NCBI GenBank assembly: GCA_027485835.1
Contig: JAIXQG010000002.1
Span: forward strand, 450,232-514,231
Reading direction: 5' to 3'
DNA length: 64,000 nt
Source of the DNA: Alphaproteobacteria bacterium
GTDB taxonomy: Bacteria > Pseudomonadota > Alphaproteobacteria > UBA2136 > UBA6156
In this document: positions 10,001 through 16,532 of the stretch, piece after piece
Numbering within the stretch: the first letter of the stretch is position 1
Layout of the letters: the number at the start of each line of letters is the position of its first letter
The notes under the pieces: model-generated
What the model saw: the letters and a program-made list of their open reading frames with translations, nothing else
Databases searched by the model: none
What the model was told of the DNA's origin: nothing
Made by a program: the position numbers and the translations under genes

Positions 10001-11109
10001 GTCTCATTAACTTCACGACCAGCGGCACCACCACAGGTTACTTCGATACCTCTGGCCGCCTCGTTGCACCGGGTATTAGCCTGACGACGTTGAATGGTAT
10101 TTCCAGTACCAATGGGTATTTCTCAGGGAGGGTAGGCATTGGCGTTACCACACCAACTACAGCGTTACATATTTCGGGTAGTTCTATGCTTCTCTCAGGA
10201 AATAATTCCATTATGATTATTCAAGATAGAGCTAATATTTCGTCTAGTTTAAACTTAGCTGGCTGGATAAGCTTTCAGGATGGAAATGGCTCTGAATATG
10301 GATGGGTTGGTGATGGAAGCACCTCTACCAATAAGTTTTTTGTAATGAGTCGATTAGCAGAGGGTCTTGCTTTAGGTACTGCCGGAACTGAAAGACTGAC
10401 AATAGATAACAGCGGTAACGTAGGGATAGGCATCTCGACGCCGGGAGCCAGACTCCATAGCAACGGGAATATCATGGCCAGTGATAATAGCAACGCAGCT
10501 TCGGGTTCTTATTCGAATAGCTGGAACCGCGTATTTATGTCTCCCACCGGCTACATCTGGTCAACCATGGATTCGGCTCAGGTAAGTGCTAACCTGTATT
10601 TACACCGCCATAACACGTCCTACCCGTTCATCAGCTTTGGGTATTCGACGAGCCAAATTGGTAGCATCTCCACCAATGGATCCAGCGTGGCGTACAACAC
10701 GACCTCCGACTACCGCCTGAAAGAGGATGTGAGACTTATGGACCATTCGTTAGACCGTATCGGCTTGTTAAAGCCGTCCACCTTCCGCTTCCGCAAGGAC
10801 CCGAGCCATACGCTGGTGGACGGTTTCATCGCTCATGAAGTGCAGAAGGTCGTTCCCTCTGCCGTAACCGGCAAAAAGGATGAGCTGGATAAAGATGGCA
10901 AGCCCGTTTATCAACAGGTCGATTACTCGAAGCTCGTACCGTTGCTCACCGCTGGGGTGCAAGAGCTGCATTCCCTTGTACGTAGCGTTCTGGTGGAGCT
11001 GTCGGGCCTTAAGCAAGAAAACACGGCACTAAAAGAGGATCTGAAGCTTCTGCAGGAGCAGATGATGCACCTGCAAAACGATATGCAGGAGTTGAAGCGC
11101 GCGCGTTAG
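4021..11109 (+). CDS. Giant secreted fibre/adhesin with five C1q-like modules and C-terminal S74 chaperone
   Basis: This 2362-residue protein starts at the ATG at 4021 with a signal peptide (cleavage after VQA, about residue 22). The body repeats a unit of about 345-360 residues. Each unit has a two-cysteine PDA module (six copies, starting near 4410, 5485, 6570, 7598, 8630 and 9680), a short TTGATTWGY stretch, a C1q/TNF-like jelly roll (five copies near 4944, 6025, 7050, 8090 and 9130) and a Gly/Ser-rich linker leading to SLTDVTL. After 9955 come fibre repeats with VGIG(V/I)(T/S)TP and then an S74 intramolecular chaperone. Its SDYRLK motif keeps the Ser2229/Lys2234 pair used for self-cleavage, and a coiled coil ends the protein. 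Such fibres are normally homotrimers. A surface-binding role is inferred. It stands alone and is closed by a strong terminator. Confidence 0.85.
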   Translation: MIRRTFLFALLFWLGAASGVQAQEWGQIANISTTMGVSDSRICIGEGSRGDIGCPSYAPTVSATGRLNVSSGLTADTVSLTTAGTTWGYLGSTASYLPNISSNAVSATNISATTINGIAVSSLGASATVISGTTTMVSGWPDALICSNTTASWGTRILYLTGAPAATGIYFYADTGYGVADLYVGFNADGSYSTANQGGAMSNTGGCYNKSISTLYSEGKAFNFIGNSGSGGSALGDRLTSGTLAVTANSATSVVSLTTGATTWGYMGSTASYLPNFSSNAISATNISATTINGVSVSALGGASPTNVPAFRVHLSANQSIATSTATKLNFNNELYDTYNNFNPSTYRFTPTVAGYYWVTLTVACPAVTSGQACQAIIQKNGSGFGAGIARSTNTLITATASALIYMNGSTDYLEGVGYSEATTAVINASDTHFSGALIASGNGLVSGTGATALSGLTDVTLSSPATGQVLTYNGTRWVNATPSATTVISGTTSMVEGWPDAIRCYGATGSTLLYRKYGNVANTNGVYSIGWSALSGGDADLLINFNTSQTIATVSDRGGSAWAGYYGTNCTVGATLSSFYAAGNAFNFIGNSGSGGTASGFAITSGTLAVTANSATSVVSLTTGATTWGYMGSTASYLPNFSSNAISTSSINLGGLNLTSSSLVSSTGQVAFSVHKNGTAQTVTTNTWTKLTWSTEAFDTNNNFASDRFTPTVAGYYLFTASVVCSDGSSFCYSGIYKNGTQIRSLFVRTPTTSSAATVNDILYMNGTTDYVEAFGRNNGGTSISGATTETWFSGALLNGGSGSGGGSGVSAIASLTDVTLTSPVSNSLLVYDGSKWVNRLFQDTVSTTTMKLGAPDALICSNSTSKFVLYYAAELSGGNFFYRLVQDPTSSNDYNMTFTPAGAYSSHTNMAGSDCLSKSFTQLYTEGKAFNFIGGNGSGSTASGFAITSGTLAVTANSATSVVSLTTGATTWGYLGANASYLPNLSTNALTVGGLTLTSSSLVSSSAQVAFSVHKNGTNQTVTANTSTKLTWSTKEYDTNNNFNTATGRFIPTVPGYYYANLTAHCLDSTAYCQVLIYKNTNIIMNDFTRSSSNNIANATGVVYLNGSTDYLEGFVFNSAGVSIDGGPALTRFQGFLIGGGSGSGGGSGVSAIASLTDVTLTSPVSNSLLVYNGTRWVNRLFQDTVSTTTMLAGVPDAIRCFGTDGDMLLHLENRNAAQGYVYYRSLQSPTGIYISFNATTGAQVTLANGGSTYLTSCTSKSLSQLYTDGNAFNFIGGSGSGSTASGFAITSGTLSVTANSATSVVSLTTGATTWGYMGSTASYLPNFSSNAISTSSINLGGLNVTSSSLVSSTGQVAFSVHKNGTNQTVTASTWTKVTWSTEVFDTNNNFASDRFTPTVAGKYYLTASVYCADATTICNVGIYKNGTLSIYSFGRGANTMGIASAVVDMNGTTDYVEVFANNGAGTSLSGAAINTFFSGFLINGSGGSSGSSGVSAIASLTDVTLTSPVSNSLLVYDGSKWVNRLFQDTVSTSTMISGWPDAIVCTDTGGTPGPTGRQNIFWQMYREASNNNMIYAWTTDTVMYNMIFTSSGAYSSKYVTGSQTDTFDCESQSISQLYAAGKAFNFLGSNSSGSTAMGDRLTSGTLAVTANSATSVVSLTTGATTWGYMGSTASYLPNLSTNALTVGGVAITSTSLTSTTAQVAFSVDKNGTAQTVTAGADTKLTWSRELIDTNNNFDTATGRFTPTVAGYYYFQVQVTCNNTASGYCAAFVYKNGSMINRGYSRDASGNSQVSQVLYMNGTTDYVEAYAVNLDATTIAGDVINTNFRGMLISGGSGSGGSGVSAMASLTDVTLTSPVSNSLLVYNGTRWVNRLFQDTVSTTTMEIGFPDAIVCTESAVGDRVFYLSSNSSSGASYRFLADPTGPDYYIIFTAAGAYSTTNNTTIAGNCVSKSITQLYASGQSFNFIGTSGSGNSDRILSGTTSVAATGTGLINFTTSGTTTGYFDTSGRLVAPGISLTTLNGISSTNGYFSGRVGIGVTTPTTALHISGSSMLLSGNNSIMIIQDRANISSSLNLAGWISFQDGNGSEYGWVGDGSTSTNKFFVMSRLAEGLALGTAGTERLTIDNSGNVGIGISTPGARLHSNGNIMASDNSNAASGSYSNSWNRVFMSPTGYIWSTMDSAQVSANLYLHRHNTSYPFISFGYSTSQIGSISTNGSSVAYNTTSDYRLKEDVRLMDHSLDRIGLLKPSTFRFRKDPSHTLVDGFIAHEVQKVVPSAVTGKKDELDKDGKPVYQQVDYSKLVPLLTAGVQELHSLVRSVLVELSGLKQENTALKEDLKLLQEQMMHLQNDMQELKRAR
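4738..9075 (+). repeat. Five near-identical DNA repeats inside the fibre gene
   Basis: Segments of roughly 115-125 bases coding for the TLAVTANSATSVVSLTTGATTWGY region recur at about 4738-4862, 5833-5957, 6868-6985, 7897-8022 and 8951-9075, spaced 1.03-1.09 kb apart. The first 71 bases of copies 1 and 2 (4738-4808 and 5833-5903) are identical. The repeats are GC-rich and alternate with AT-richer, much more diverged receptor-like modules. Such repeats are likely sites for recombination, module shuffling or loss, and could also cause assembly errors. Confidence 0.85.
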
Positions 11110-11131
11110 GATACCTTCATAACGTTGTGCA

Positions 11132-11156
11132 AAAAGGGTGCCCAGCGCACCCTTTT
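11132..11156. terminator. Bidirectional rho-independent terminator
   Basis: A perfect 10-bp stem (AAAAGGGTGC with GCACCCTTTT) and a 5-base loop sits 22 bases after the fibre gene and just before the stop of the convergent KGG gene. Both strands carry a T run, so it can end transcription from either side. Confidence 0.85.
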
Positions 11157-11159
11157 CTC

Positions 11160-11447
11160 TTACTTAACGGAGGACGTGTCCTTTGACGTTGGTTCGTCAC
11201 CTTCCTGCCGCGTCGCATGCGAGCTCCGCCCGCCTTTGCGACCGGCTTCTGCGGCGCGTTTGGGGTCGTTGGCGAAGTTGCCTCCTGAGGCCTTACCGCC
11301 CTTACGGCCGGCTTCAGCAGCACGTTGCGGATTGTTCGCGAAATTCCCGCCCGAGACTCGCCCGCCCTTTCGCCCTGCCGCGGCGGCGCGTTGCGGATTG
11401 TTGGCAAAGTTGCCAGGATTCTTTGTCTGATGTTCATCGTGTTCCAT
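11160..11447 (-). CDS. KGG-repeat general stress protein
   Basis: This 95-residue hydrophilic protein has three tandem copies of a unit of about 22 residues of the type GNFANNPQRAAEAGRKGG. This is the KGG (con-10 / YciG-like) motif of small stress-induced proteins, whose biochemical role is not established. I chose the ATG at 11447 because GGAGGGG lies 5 bases upstream; an in-frame start at 11468 lacks this site. The gene is convergent with the fibre gene and shares its terminator. It is divergent from the porin promoter region. Confidence 0.8.
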   Translation of the reverse strand: MEHDEHQTKNPGNFANNPQRAAAAGRKGGRVSGGNFANNPQRAAEAGRKGGKASGGNFANDPKRAAEAGRKGGRSSHATRQEGDEPTSKDTSSVK

Positions 11448-11610
11448 AGTGTCCCCTCCAACTATCATTGTTCTCTATGGCTAACGCGCGAAAAAGAGAT
11501 CGGTTCCCTTGGCTTTATCAAGGTCTTCGCCCTGTTTAGAAGTTACCAAACGACTGCGTTTACATGAGGATATTAAGGCACACCACCCCGAGCAATGGCA
11601 GAGCCCCCTC

Positions 11611-11638
11611 TTGTACAACACACACGTGCAGATACAGT
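11611..11638 (+). promoter_or_regulatory. Possible sigma-70 promoter for the porin gene
   Basis: TTGTAC (11611-11616) and TACAGT (11633-11638) are separated by 16 bases and lie about 42 bases before the porin ATG. The match is moderate and was found by eye only. Confidence 0.35.
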
Positions 11639-11679
11639 GAGTCTCACCAAGAATAACCAAGTCCCCCTAAGGTAAACCC

Positions 11680-12780
11680 ATGCGTAAAATCGCTCTCTTC
11701 TCCACCACCCTGCTGGCAGGGTTCGTGTCCATCGCTCCGGCCCACGCTGTTGACGTGAAGCTGTACGGCCAAGTTAACAAAGCCCTGATGGGTTACGACG
11801 ATGGTGCCAACACCGACTTCGCCGTTGTCGACAACGACCTGTCCTCCACCCGTATGGGCGTGAAGGGCGAACAGAAGCTGGACAACGGCCTGACCGCCAC
11901 CGTTCTGTTGGAAATGGAATCCCAATCCAACGCCTCTGACGTCATTACCCAAAGCACCACTACTGGCCAAAGCGCCACTCCGGCCAACGACGGCACGACC
12001 AACCTGGTCGAGCGTCACGCGGCTGTAGGCCTGACCGGTGAATATGGCGGTGTTGTACTCGGTAAAACCTCGACCGCGACCGATGGTGTGTTCCTGAAAG
12101 ACAAGGCCGGTGTCGCCGATATCATGGGTGCCGACATCTTCAAGTTCGGTGGTAGCCTGTTCTACACCAACGATGCGAATAGCACTCTGTCCAGTGTCAG
12201 CACCAAGGGCCGCACCTTCCAAGGTGGTACCGACCGTAGCCAAGTGGTTCGCTTCGACACCGCAAAGGTGAACGGCTTCTCCGGTAAGGCCAGCATTGCT
12301 CAGGGTGGCGATATTGATGCATCGGCCCAGTATGAGAACAAGTTCGGTGGCTTTGATGTTCTGACCACCGCGGGTGTTAAGTTCAACAACGACTCGGCTG
12401 CCGGTACCAACACCGTTGATACCCGTTACATTGCGACCGCAACCGCCAAGCATGAAAGCGGCTTTGCCGGTACCATTGCTTACGCCAAGGAAACCCTTGA
12501 CCGTAAAACCGCCACTGCCGAAGAGCCCGATCAATGGTACGCCAAGCTGGGCTACTCTTGGGGTAACTACGAAGTGGCTGCCGACTACGGTGTTGCCAAC
12601 AACTTCGGTGCGGTTACCACTGCTACCAGCGAAATCACCAGCTACGGTCTGGGTGGTCAGTACAATATGGGTAACGGTGTGAGCCTTGCCGGTATGTACC
12701 GCAACTTCGACGCCGATGTGACTGGCAGCAACCTGTCCGACATCGATATGTTCGTGGCCAACATGCGCGTTAAGTTCTAA
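11680..12780 (+). CDS. Outer-membrane porin (general Gram-negative porin family)
   Basis: This 366-residue protein has a signal peptide of about 23 residues ending in PAHA, followed by [10 protein letters not shown], the typical first strand of 16-stranded porins. Alternating amphipathic beta strands with Gly and aromatic residues run throughout, and the chain ends in Phe (NMRVKF), the outer-membrane assembly signal. It should form a trimeric channel for small hydrophilic solutes. AAGG lies 7 bases before the ATG at 11680. The gene is monocistronic, with its own upstream region and a strong terminator. Its codon use is strongly biased (for example almost only CTG and AAC), which suggests high expression. 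Confidence 0.88.
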   Translation: MRKIALFSTTLLAGFVSIAPAHAVDVKLYGQVNKALMGYDDGANTDFAVVDNDLSSTRMGVKGEQKLDNGLTATVLLEMESQSNASDVITQSTTTGQSATPANDGTTNLVERHAAVGLTGEYGGVVLGKTSTATDGVFLKDKAGVADIMGADIFKFGGSLFYTNDANSTLSSVSTKGRTFQGGTDRSQVVRFDTAKVNGFSGKASIAQGGDIDASAQYENKFGGFDVLTTAGVKFNNDSAAGTNTVDTRYIATATAKHESGFAGTIAYAKETLDRKTATAEEPDQWYAKLGYSWGNYEVAADYGVANNFGAVTTATSEITSYGLGGQYNMGNGVSLAGMYRNFDADVTGSNLSDIDMFVANMRVKF

Positions 12781-12790
12781 CTTATAACCG

Positions 12791-12826
12791 CATAAGAAAA
12801 ACTCCCTGCGGGGAGTTTTTCTTATG
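12791..12826. terminator. Very strong bidirectional terminator after the porin
   Basis: A perfect 16-bp stem (CATAAGAAAAACTCCC with its exact complement) and a TGCG loop begins 11 bases after the porin stop. T runs occur on both strands. Confidence 0.9.
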
Positions 12827-12846
12827 CTCTCTCCGAAGATGTGCAG

Positions 12847-12937
12847 GGCCAAAAAGCGCCCCTGTTCACGTCTTCTCCGCCTCGCGTACACGTGTACGCG
12901 TCGTTGTCGGCGCCGCAAACAGGAACGCTTTTTGGCC
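12847..12937. repeat. 91-base imperfect hairpin with an 18-bp perfect palindrome at its centre
   Basis: The outer arms match at 18 of 20 positions (GGCCAAAAAGCG.. at 12847 with ..CGCTTTTTGGCC ending at 12937). The middle is the perfect palindrome CGCGTACACGTGTACGCG at 12883-12900, centred on the same point. It lies between the porin terminator and the TerC gene. It could be a palindromic repeat element, a structured RNA leader or a protein-binding site; the sequence does not decide. Confidence 0.7.
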
Positions 12938-13043
12938 GCCTGCCGGAGCCGCATCAACGCTCGCCTTCGGCGTGCGGAATCTTTACCCCTGTCGTATCGC
13001 ATTTTGGTGGACAAGACTTTGGGCTCACGGCATCTTCGCGCTC

Positions 13044-13784
13044 ATGGATTATCTCATTATGCTCGCACAAGACCCTACCGTCTGGGTCGCTCTTATCACC
13101 CTAATCGTCATGGAAGTGGTGCTTGGCATCGACAACCTGATTTTCATTTCCATCCTCACCAATAAGCTACCCAAAGAGATGCGTGCGCGTGCGCGGCGTT
13201 ATGGGATTGGCGGCGCCCTTATCATGCGTTTGCTGCTGCTGTGCACCGTGGCGGTAATTGTCGGCCTGACCGCGCCAGTCTTTGAAGTGTTGGGCAAGGC
13301 GTTTTCGTGGCGCGATTTGATTCTGATTGCCGGTGGCCTCTTCCTCGTCTGGAAAGCTACAAAGGAAATCCACCACAAGGTCGACCCCGACCAACACAGC
13401 GACACGGGTGGCCTTGCCGCAAAAGCGGCCGGTATTGGCTTTACCGCCGTGGTCGGGCAAATCCTGTTGCTGGACCTCGTGTTCTCCATCGACAGCATCA
13501 TTACCGCCGTGGGCATGACCCAGCATATTCCGGTGATGGTGATTGCGGTCTTGGTCGCGGTGGGCAGCATGGCGCTGGCCGCAGGGCCGCTGGCGGCGTT
13601 TGTCGAGCGTAACCCGACGATTGTTATGTTGGCGCTGGCCTTCCTGATGCTGATCGGGACTACGCTGATTGCCGAAGGCTTTGGGGCCCATGTGCCGAAG
13701 GGGTACATCTATGCCGCGATGGCGTTCTCCGGCTTGGTAGAGGGCCTTAACATGCTCAGCCGCCGTAACACCAAGAAGGCCTAA
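13044..13784 (+). CDS. TerC family integral membrane protein
   Basis: This 246-residue protein has about seven hydrophobic helices. The two TerC signature segments are present: [14 protein letters not shown] near residue 20, and [15 protein letters not shown] near residue 145, with the acidic residues in membrane helices that the family needs. TerC proteins are linked to metal-ion (mainly manganese) homeostasis and tellurite resistance; the exact substrate here is unknown. The ATG at 13044 (MDYLIML) is favoured over 12972 because the extra residues are unlike the family, but no clear ribosome site marks it. A terminator follows at 13801. Confidence 0.87.
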   Translation: MDYLIMLAQDPTVWVALITLIVMEVVLGIDNLIFISILTNKLPKEMRARARRYGIGGALIMRLLLLCTVAVIVGLTAPVFEVLGKAFSWRDLILIAGGLFLVWKATKEIHHKVDPDQHSDTGGLAAKAAGIGFTAVVGQILLLDLVFSIDSIITAVGMTQHIPVMVIAVLVAVGSMALAAGPLAAFVERNPTIVMLALAFLMLIGTTLIAEGFGAHVPKGYIYAAMAFSGLVEGLNMLSRRNTKKA

Positions 13785-13800
13785 CCCAACCCGTTTAAAC

Positions 13801-13835
13801 AAGCCCCTGTTGCGCACCAACGGGGGCTTTAGTTT
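13801..13835 (+). terminator. Rho-independent terminator of the TerC gene
   Basis: AAGCCCC and GGGGCTT arms with additional GTTG/CAAC pairing are followed by TTTAGTTT, 17 bases after the TerC stop. Confidence 0.8.
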
Positions 13836-13853
13836 AGCGGCTAGCCATACCGC

Positions 13854-13882
13854 AAAAAAAACCGCCCGCAGTGCGGACGGTT
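13854..13882 (-). terminator. Rho-independent terminator for the small minus-strand gene
   Basis: Read on the minus strand, AACCGTCCGC and GCGGGCGGTT pair around a 3-base loop, followed by seven T. It lies about 80 bases after the stop of the 67-residue gene. Confidence 0.8.
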
Positions 13883-13963
13883 CCCCCTTAGCTGTCGAAC
13901 GGGCAAGGCCAATAAAGTCTACCTTCAGCTTGCCGTGTGCTATATGTAAGGGAGATTACGGCC

Positions 13964-14167
13964 TTACACGCCCGACTGGTGCGCAAGCCACTCCTGCAGC
14001 GGCCCGCGACTAAATGTGTTGATCATCGTGTCCGCCGCTTCCGGCTTAAGCCCCATGAGACGTGCCTGCTCGGCGGCGTGCGCGCGCGCCGTGGCATCAT
14101 TCTCGAGCAGCGTTTTCCAGTACGCATGCGTTATGCTGCGGACGACGTCTTCGTATTCGATGGTCAT
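13964..14167 (-). CDS. Small hypothetical protein (67 aa)
   Basis: This 67-residue soluble, mostly helical protein (MTIEYEDVVRSITHAYWKTL...) is not recognised. It contains MGLKPEAADTMINTF and no signal peptide or membrane segment. Support for a real gene is a run of six G (AGGGGGG) about 8 bases before the ATG, together with its own downstream minus-strand terminator at 13854-13882. It stands alone between the TerC gene and the nth-ended polysaccharide operon. Confidence 0.55.
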   Translation of the reverse strand: MTIEYEDVVRSITHAYWKTLLENDATARAHAAEQARLMGLKPEAADTMINTFSRGPLQEWLAHQSGV

Positions 14168-14419
14168 GATAGTACCCCCCTGTTGTTTCGCCCCGACCGC
14201 CCGTTTAAGAACGCGTCGCGGGCTTCACTTAAGACCTTCCCTGCCCACTCCTGAGCACGAGCCTTACCCCAGTTAACCAACGCCGAACCAAGGGGGAGGT
14301 TCCGTGGCTAACCACCAGCTCTGTGAAGGCCGGATGACGCCCCCTGCCTCATCCTGTACCAAGGGTCTCAAAGCGACGCGCAGCTGTCAACAGCATTTTA
14401 TGTCATTGATTATGATACG

Positions 14420-15091
14420 TTATCGTATGTTTTTGTCGGAACTGTGACACCACTGCGCCACAGGGCATTCGGCACACTTCGGACCACGCGCCAAGCAGGT
14501 ATAGCGACCGTGCAGAATCAGCCAGTGGTGGGCATGAAAGAGGAATTCTGACGGAATCACCTTCAGCAGATCCGCCTCCACCGCGTCCGGAGTGGTACCA
14601 CGCGAGAGGCCCAAACGGCGGGCCACGCGATAGACGTGGGTGTCGACGGCAATGGTCGGATGTCCGAACAATTGGCTTAACACCACGTTGGCAGTTTTAC
14701 GGCCCACGCCCGGCAAGGCGGTCAGTTGCTCCATGCTGTCCGGAACCTCGCCACCGTGGTGCTCGACCAGCATGTGTGAGAGGGCAATGACGTTTTTGGC
14801 TTTGGTGCGGTAAAGGCCGATGGACTTGATGTAGGCGACCAACCCCTCCTCGCCCAGCTCCAACATGGCGGCGGGTGTCATAACGCGTTCAAACAGCGGT
14901 GCGGTGGCTTTATTGACGCCTTTATCCGTCGCCTGCGCCGACAACACTACGGCGACCAGTAGCTGATAACCGTTGTTATAGAGAAGTTCCGTTCGCGGAG
15001 CTTCCGCCAGACTACGGAAGACCGTAAAAAGCGCGCGAATCGCTTCCGGTTTCGCCTTAGGCGGTAGTTTGGAGGATGGGGCGGCCGGCAT
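14420..15091 (-). CDS. nth: Endonuclease III (DNA glycosylase/AP lyase)
   Basis: This 223-residue base-excision repair enzyme removes oxidised pyrimidines and cleaves the abasic site. The helix-hairpin-helix LPGVGRKTANVVL carries the catalytic Lys, and the catalytic Asp is in AVDTHVYRVARRLGL. The C-terminus has the 4Fe-4S motif C-x6-C-x2-C-x5-C. The length is normal (E. coli Nth has 211 residues). The ATG at 15091 has GGAG 8 bases upstream and lies 5 bases after the epimerase stop; a longer frame from 15136 would overlap that gene. It is the last gene of the polysaccharide operon, probably by chance of operon growth rather than function. Confidence 0.95.
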   Translation of the reverse strand: MPAAPSSKLPPKAKPEAIRALFTVFRSLAEAPRTELLYNNGYQLLVAVVLSAQATDKGVNKATAPLFERVMTPAAMLELGEEGLVAYIKSIGLYRTKAKNVIALSHMLVEHHGGEVPDSMEQLTALPGVGRKTANVVLSQLFGHPTIAVDTHVYRVARRLGLSRGTTPDAVEADLLKVIPSEFLFHAHHWLILHGRYTCLARGPKCAECPVAQWCHSSDKNIR

Positions 15092-15096
15092 CGCGC

Positions 15097-16125
15097 CTAC
15101 TCCGCCAAAAGGGTGTGCCCCGTGCTGCGGTACCACTCAGCCAGACGTTGCAAACCTTGCGCCAACGGGGTGGACGGCGCCCAACCAACGGTGGCATGCA
15201 GGCGGGAGGTGTCGGCGTGGGTTTTATATACCTCGGTCGCTGGCCATTCGCGTTGTTCCACCTTGGCTTCCGTTGCCAAAACACCGGCCAGCGTTTGTAC
15301 AAACGTGCTGACCTGCACCGGTTGCTGGTTGCCCAAGTTGTAGATGGTATGGGGCACATCGCCGGTCGGTGTCACCGGTACCAGTCGTACCACCGCTTCG
15401 ACGATATCGTCGATGTAGGTGAAATCACGCCAGAGGTCCCCGCCGTTAAACAGCGGAATGGTGTCGCCCCGCACGATCGCCTGCGTGAACATTAACGGCG
15501 CCATATCCGGGCGGCCCCAAGGGCCATAGACGGTGAAAAAGCGCATGCCGGTAGCGGGCAAACCAAACTGGTTGCTCCATGCATGCGTCACCAGCTCATC
15601 GGCCACCTTGGTGGCGGCGTAAAGGCTGAGCGGCTGGTTGACGTTATCGGTTTCGCGGAAGGCCACGGCATCCTTCGCGTTGGAATTGGCGCCATAGACA
15701 CTGCTGCTGCTGGCATAGAGGAAGTGCTGCAGCGGATGGCCGGCGTCGGCCAGCGCCTTGCACGCCATCAGCATATGAAAGTGCCCCATCAGGTTGGCTT
15801 CCAGATACGGCAACTGGTGGGTGAGGCCATAGCGCACGCTGGCTTGGGCCGCAAGGTGGATGATGACCTGCGGTTTGGTTTTGCCAATCAGGTTCAGCAG
15901 AGCGTCGCGGTCGACAAGGTCGAGCGTGTGGAAGCTAAATTGCGCGGCGTTCGGGTGCTGGGCCAAGTTGTCGAGGCGCGCCTGCTTGAGCACCGGCGTG
16001 TAATAGTCGTTGAGATTATCGATGCCGACGACATGCCAGCCATCCGTCAGCATACGGCCTGCCAGCGCCGCCCCGACAAACCCTGCCACACCGGTGATGA
16101 AGACAGTTTGAGAGGCGTTAGCCAT
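15097..16125 (-). CDS. NAD-dependent UDP-sugar epimerase (UDP-glucuronate 4-epimerase-like)
   Basis: This 342-residue short-chain dehydrogenase/reductase has the NAD-binding GVAGFVG (about residue 12) and the catalytic region with SSSVYG and YAATK. The stretch MRFFTVYGPWGRPDMAP followed by a RDFTYIDDIV motif is typical of the CapI/GAE group, which turns UDP-glucuronate into UDP-galacturonate. The substrate is inferred from these motifs. The start at 16125 overlaps the MazG-like stop (TAATG), so translation is probably coupled. With GalU and the sugar-phosphate transferase it should supply a surface polysaccharide. Confidence 0.87.
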   Translation of the reverse strand: MANASQTVFITGVAGFVGAALAGRMLTDGWHVVGIDNLNDYYTPVLKQARLDNLAQHPNAAQFSFHTLDLVDRDALLNLIGKTKPQVIIHLAAQASVRYGLTHQLPYLEANLMGHFHMLMACKALADAGHPLQHFLYASSSSVYGANSNAKDAVAFRETDNVNQPLSLYAATKVADELVTHAWSNQFGLPATGMRFFTVYGPWGRPDMAPLMFTQAIVRGDTIPLFNGGDLWRDFTYIDDIVEAVVRLVPVTPTGDVPHTIYNLGNQQPVQVSTFVQTLAGVLATEAKVEQREWPATEVYKTHADTSRLHATVGWAPSTPLAQGLQRLAEWYRSTGHTLLAE

Positions 16126-16532
16126 TATTGGGTTTTCCGGTTGGTATCGACCAATGACGGGAACATGTGTTCGCCCGTGCTTTCCTGAATACGCGAAACG
16201 CTGGCGGTATTCAGCTTGGCCGGGTCGTAACGCTTTTTCAGTTTTTCCAGTTTGGCCCACGCCGCCGCTTCGGGGTCAATCTCGCACCAGCGGGCGAATT
16301 GCAGAAGGTTGATAAGAACATCCCCTACCTCTTTTTCAAGGTATTCCTTCACCTCGGGGTTCTTCACAAGCTCGCATGACTCGGCGCTTTCGCACCATTG
16401 CAAAGGATCCATCAACTCGCCCGCCTCCACCATGAGGGCCATGGCAAAGTTTTTGGGAGAGTGCACCGGCGCGCCCCAGTTGCGTTCTTCGGCGAACGCA
16501 GCCAGGGCGGCGGTGAGATCCTTCAGCGTCAT
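16125..16532 (-). CDS. MazG-like nucleotide pyrophosphohydrolase
   Basis: This 135-residue all-alpha NTP pyrophosphatase of the MazG/RS21-C6 (dCTPase-like) type has the first metal-binding helix AMALMVEAGELMDPLQW with its E-x-x-E pattern, and the second helix KEVGDVLINLLQFA with the E-x-x-D pattern. Such enzymes hydrolyse non-canonical or surplus dNTPs to monophosphates. It overlaps GalU upstream and the epimerase downstream by TAATG junctions. The link to polysaccharide synthesis is not obvious, but it may manage nucleotide pools in the same transcript. The last 40 residues are variable. Confidence 0.75.
   Translation of the reverse strand: MTLKDLTAALAAFAEERNWGAPVHSPKNFAMALMVEAGELMDPLQWCESAESCELVKNPEVKEYLEKEVGDVLINLLQFARWCEIDPEAAAWAKLEKLKKRYDPAKLNTASVSRIQESTGEHMFPSLVDTNRKTQ

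Noticed and set aside
4021..11109. Prophage remnant because of tail-fibre-like repeats and the S74 domain
   Set aside because: No capsid, portal, terminase, lysis or integrase genes lie nearby, and the protein has a Sec signal peptide, which phage fibres lack.
11644..13014. 456-codon open frame on the minus strand across the porin gene
   Set aside because: It is antisense to a well-supported porin with matched terminator and ribosome site; its translation is His/Val/Gly repeats typical of a shadow frame of a strongly biased gene.
14414..14427. ATACG-TTAT-CGTAT palindrome resembling a metal-regulator site
   Set aside because: It overlaps the last codons and stop of nth, has no promoter after it, and the match to any known operator is poor.
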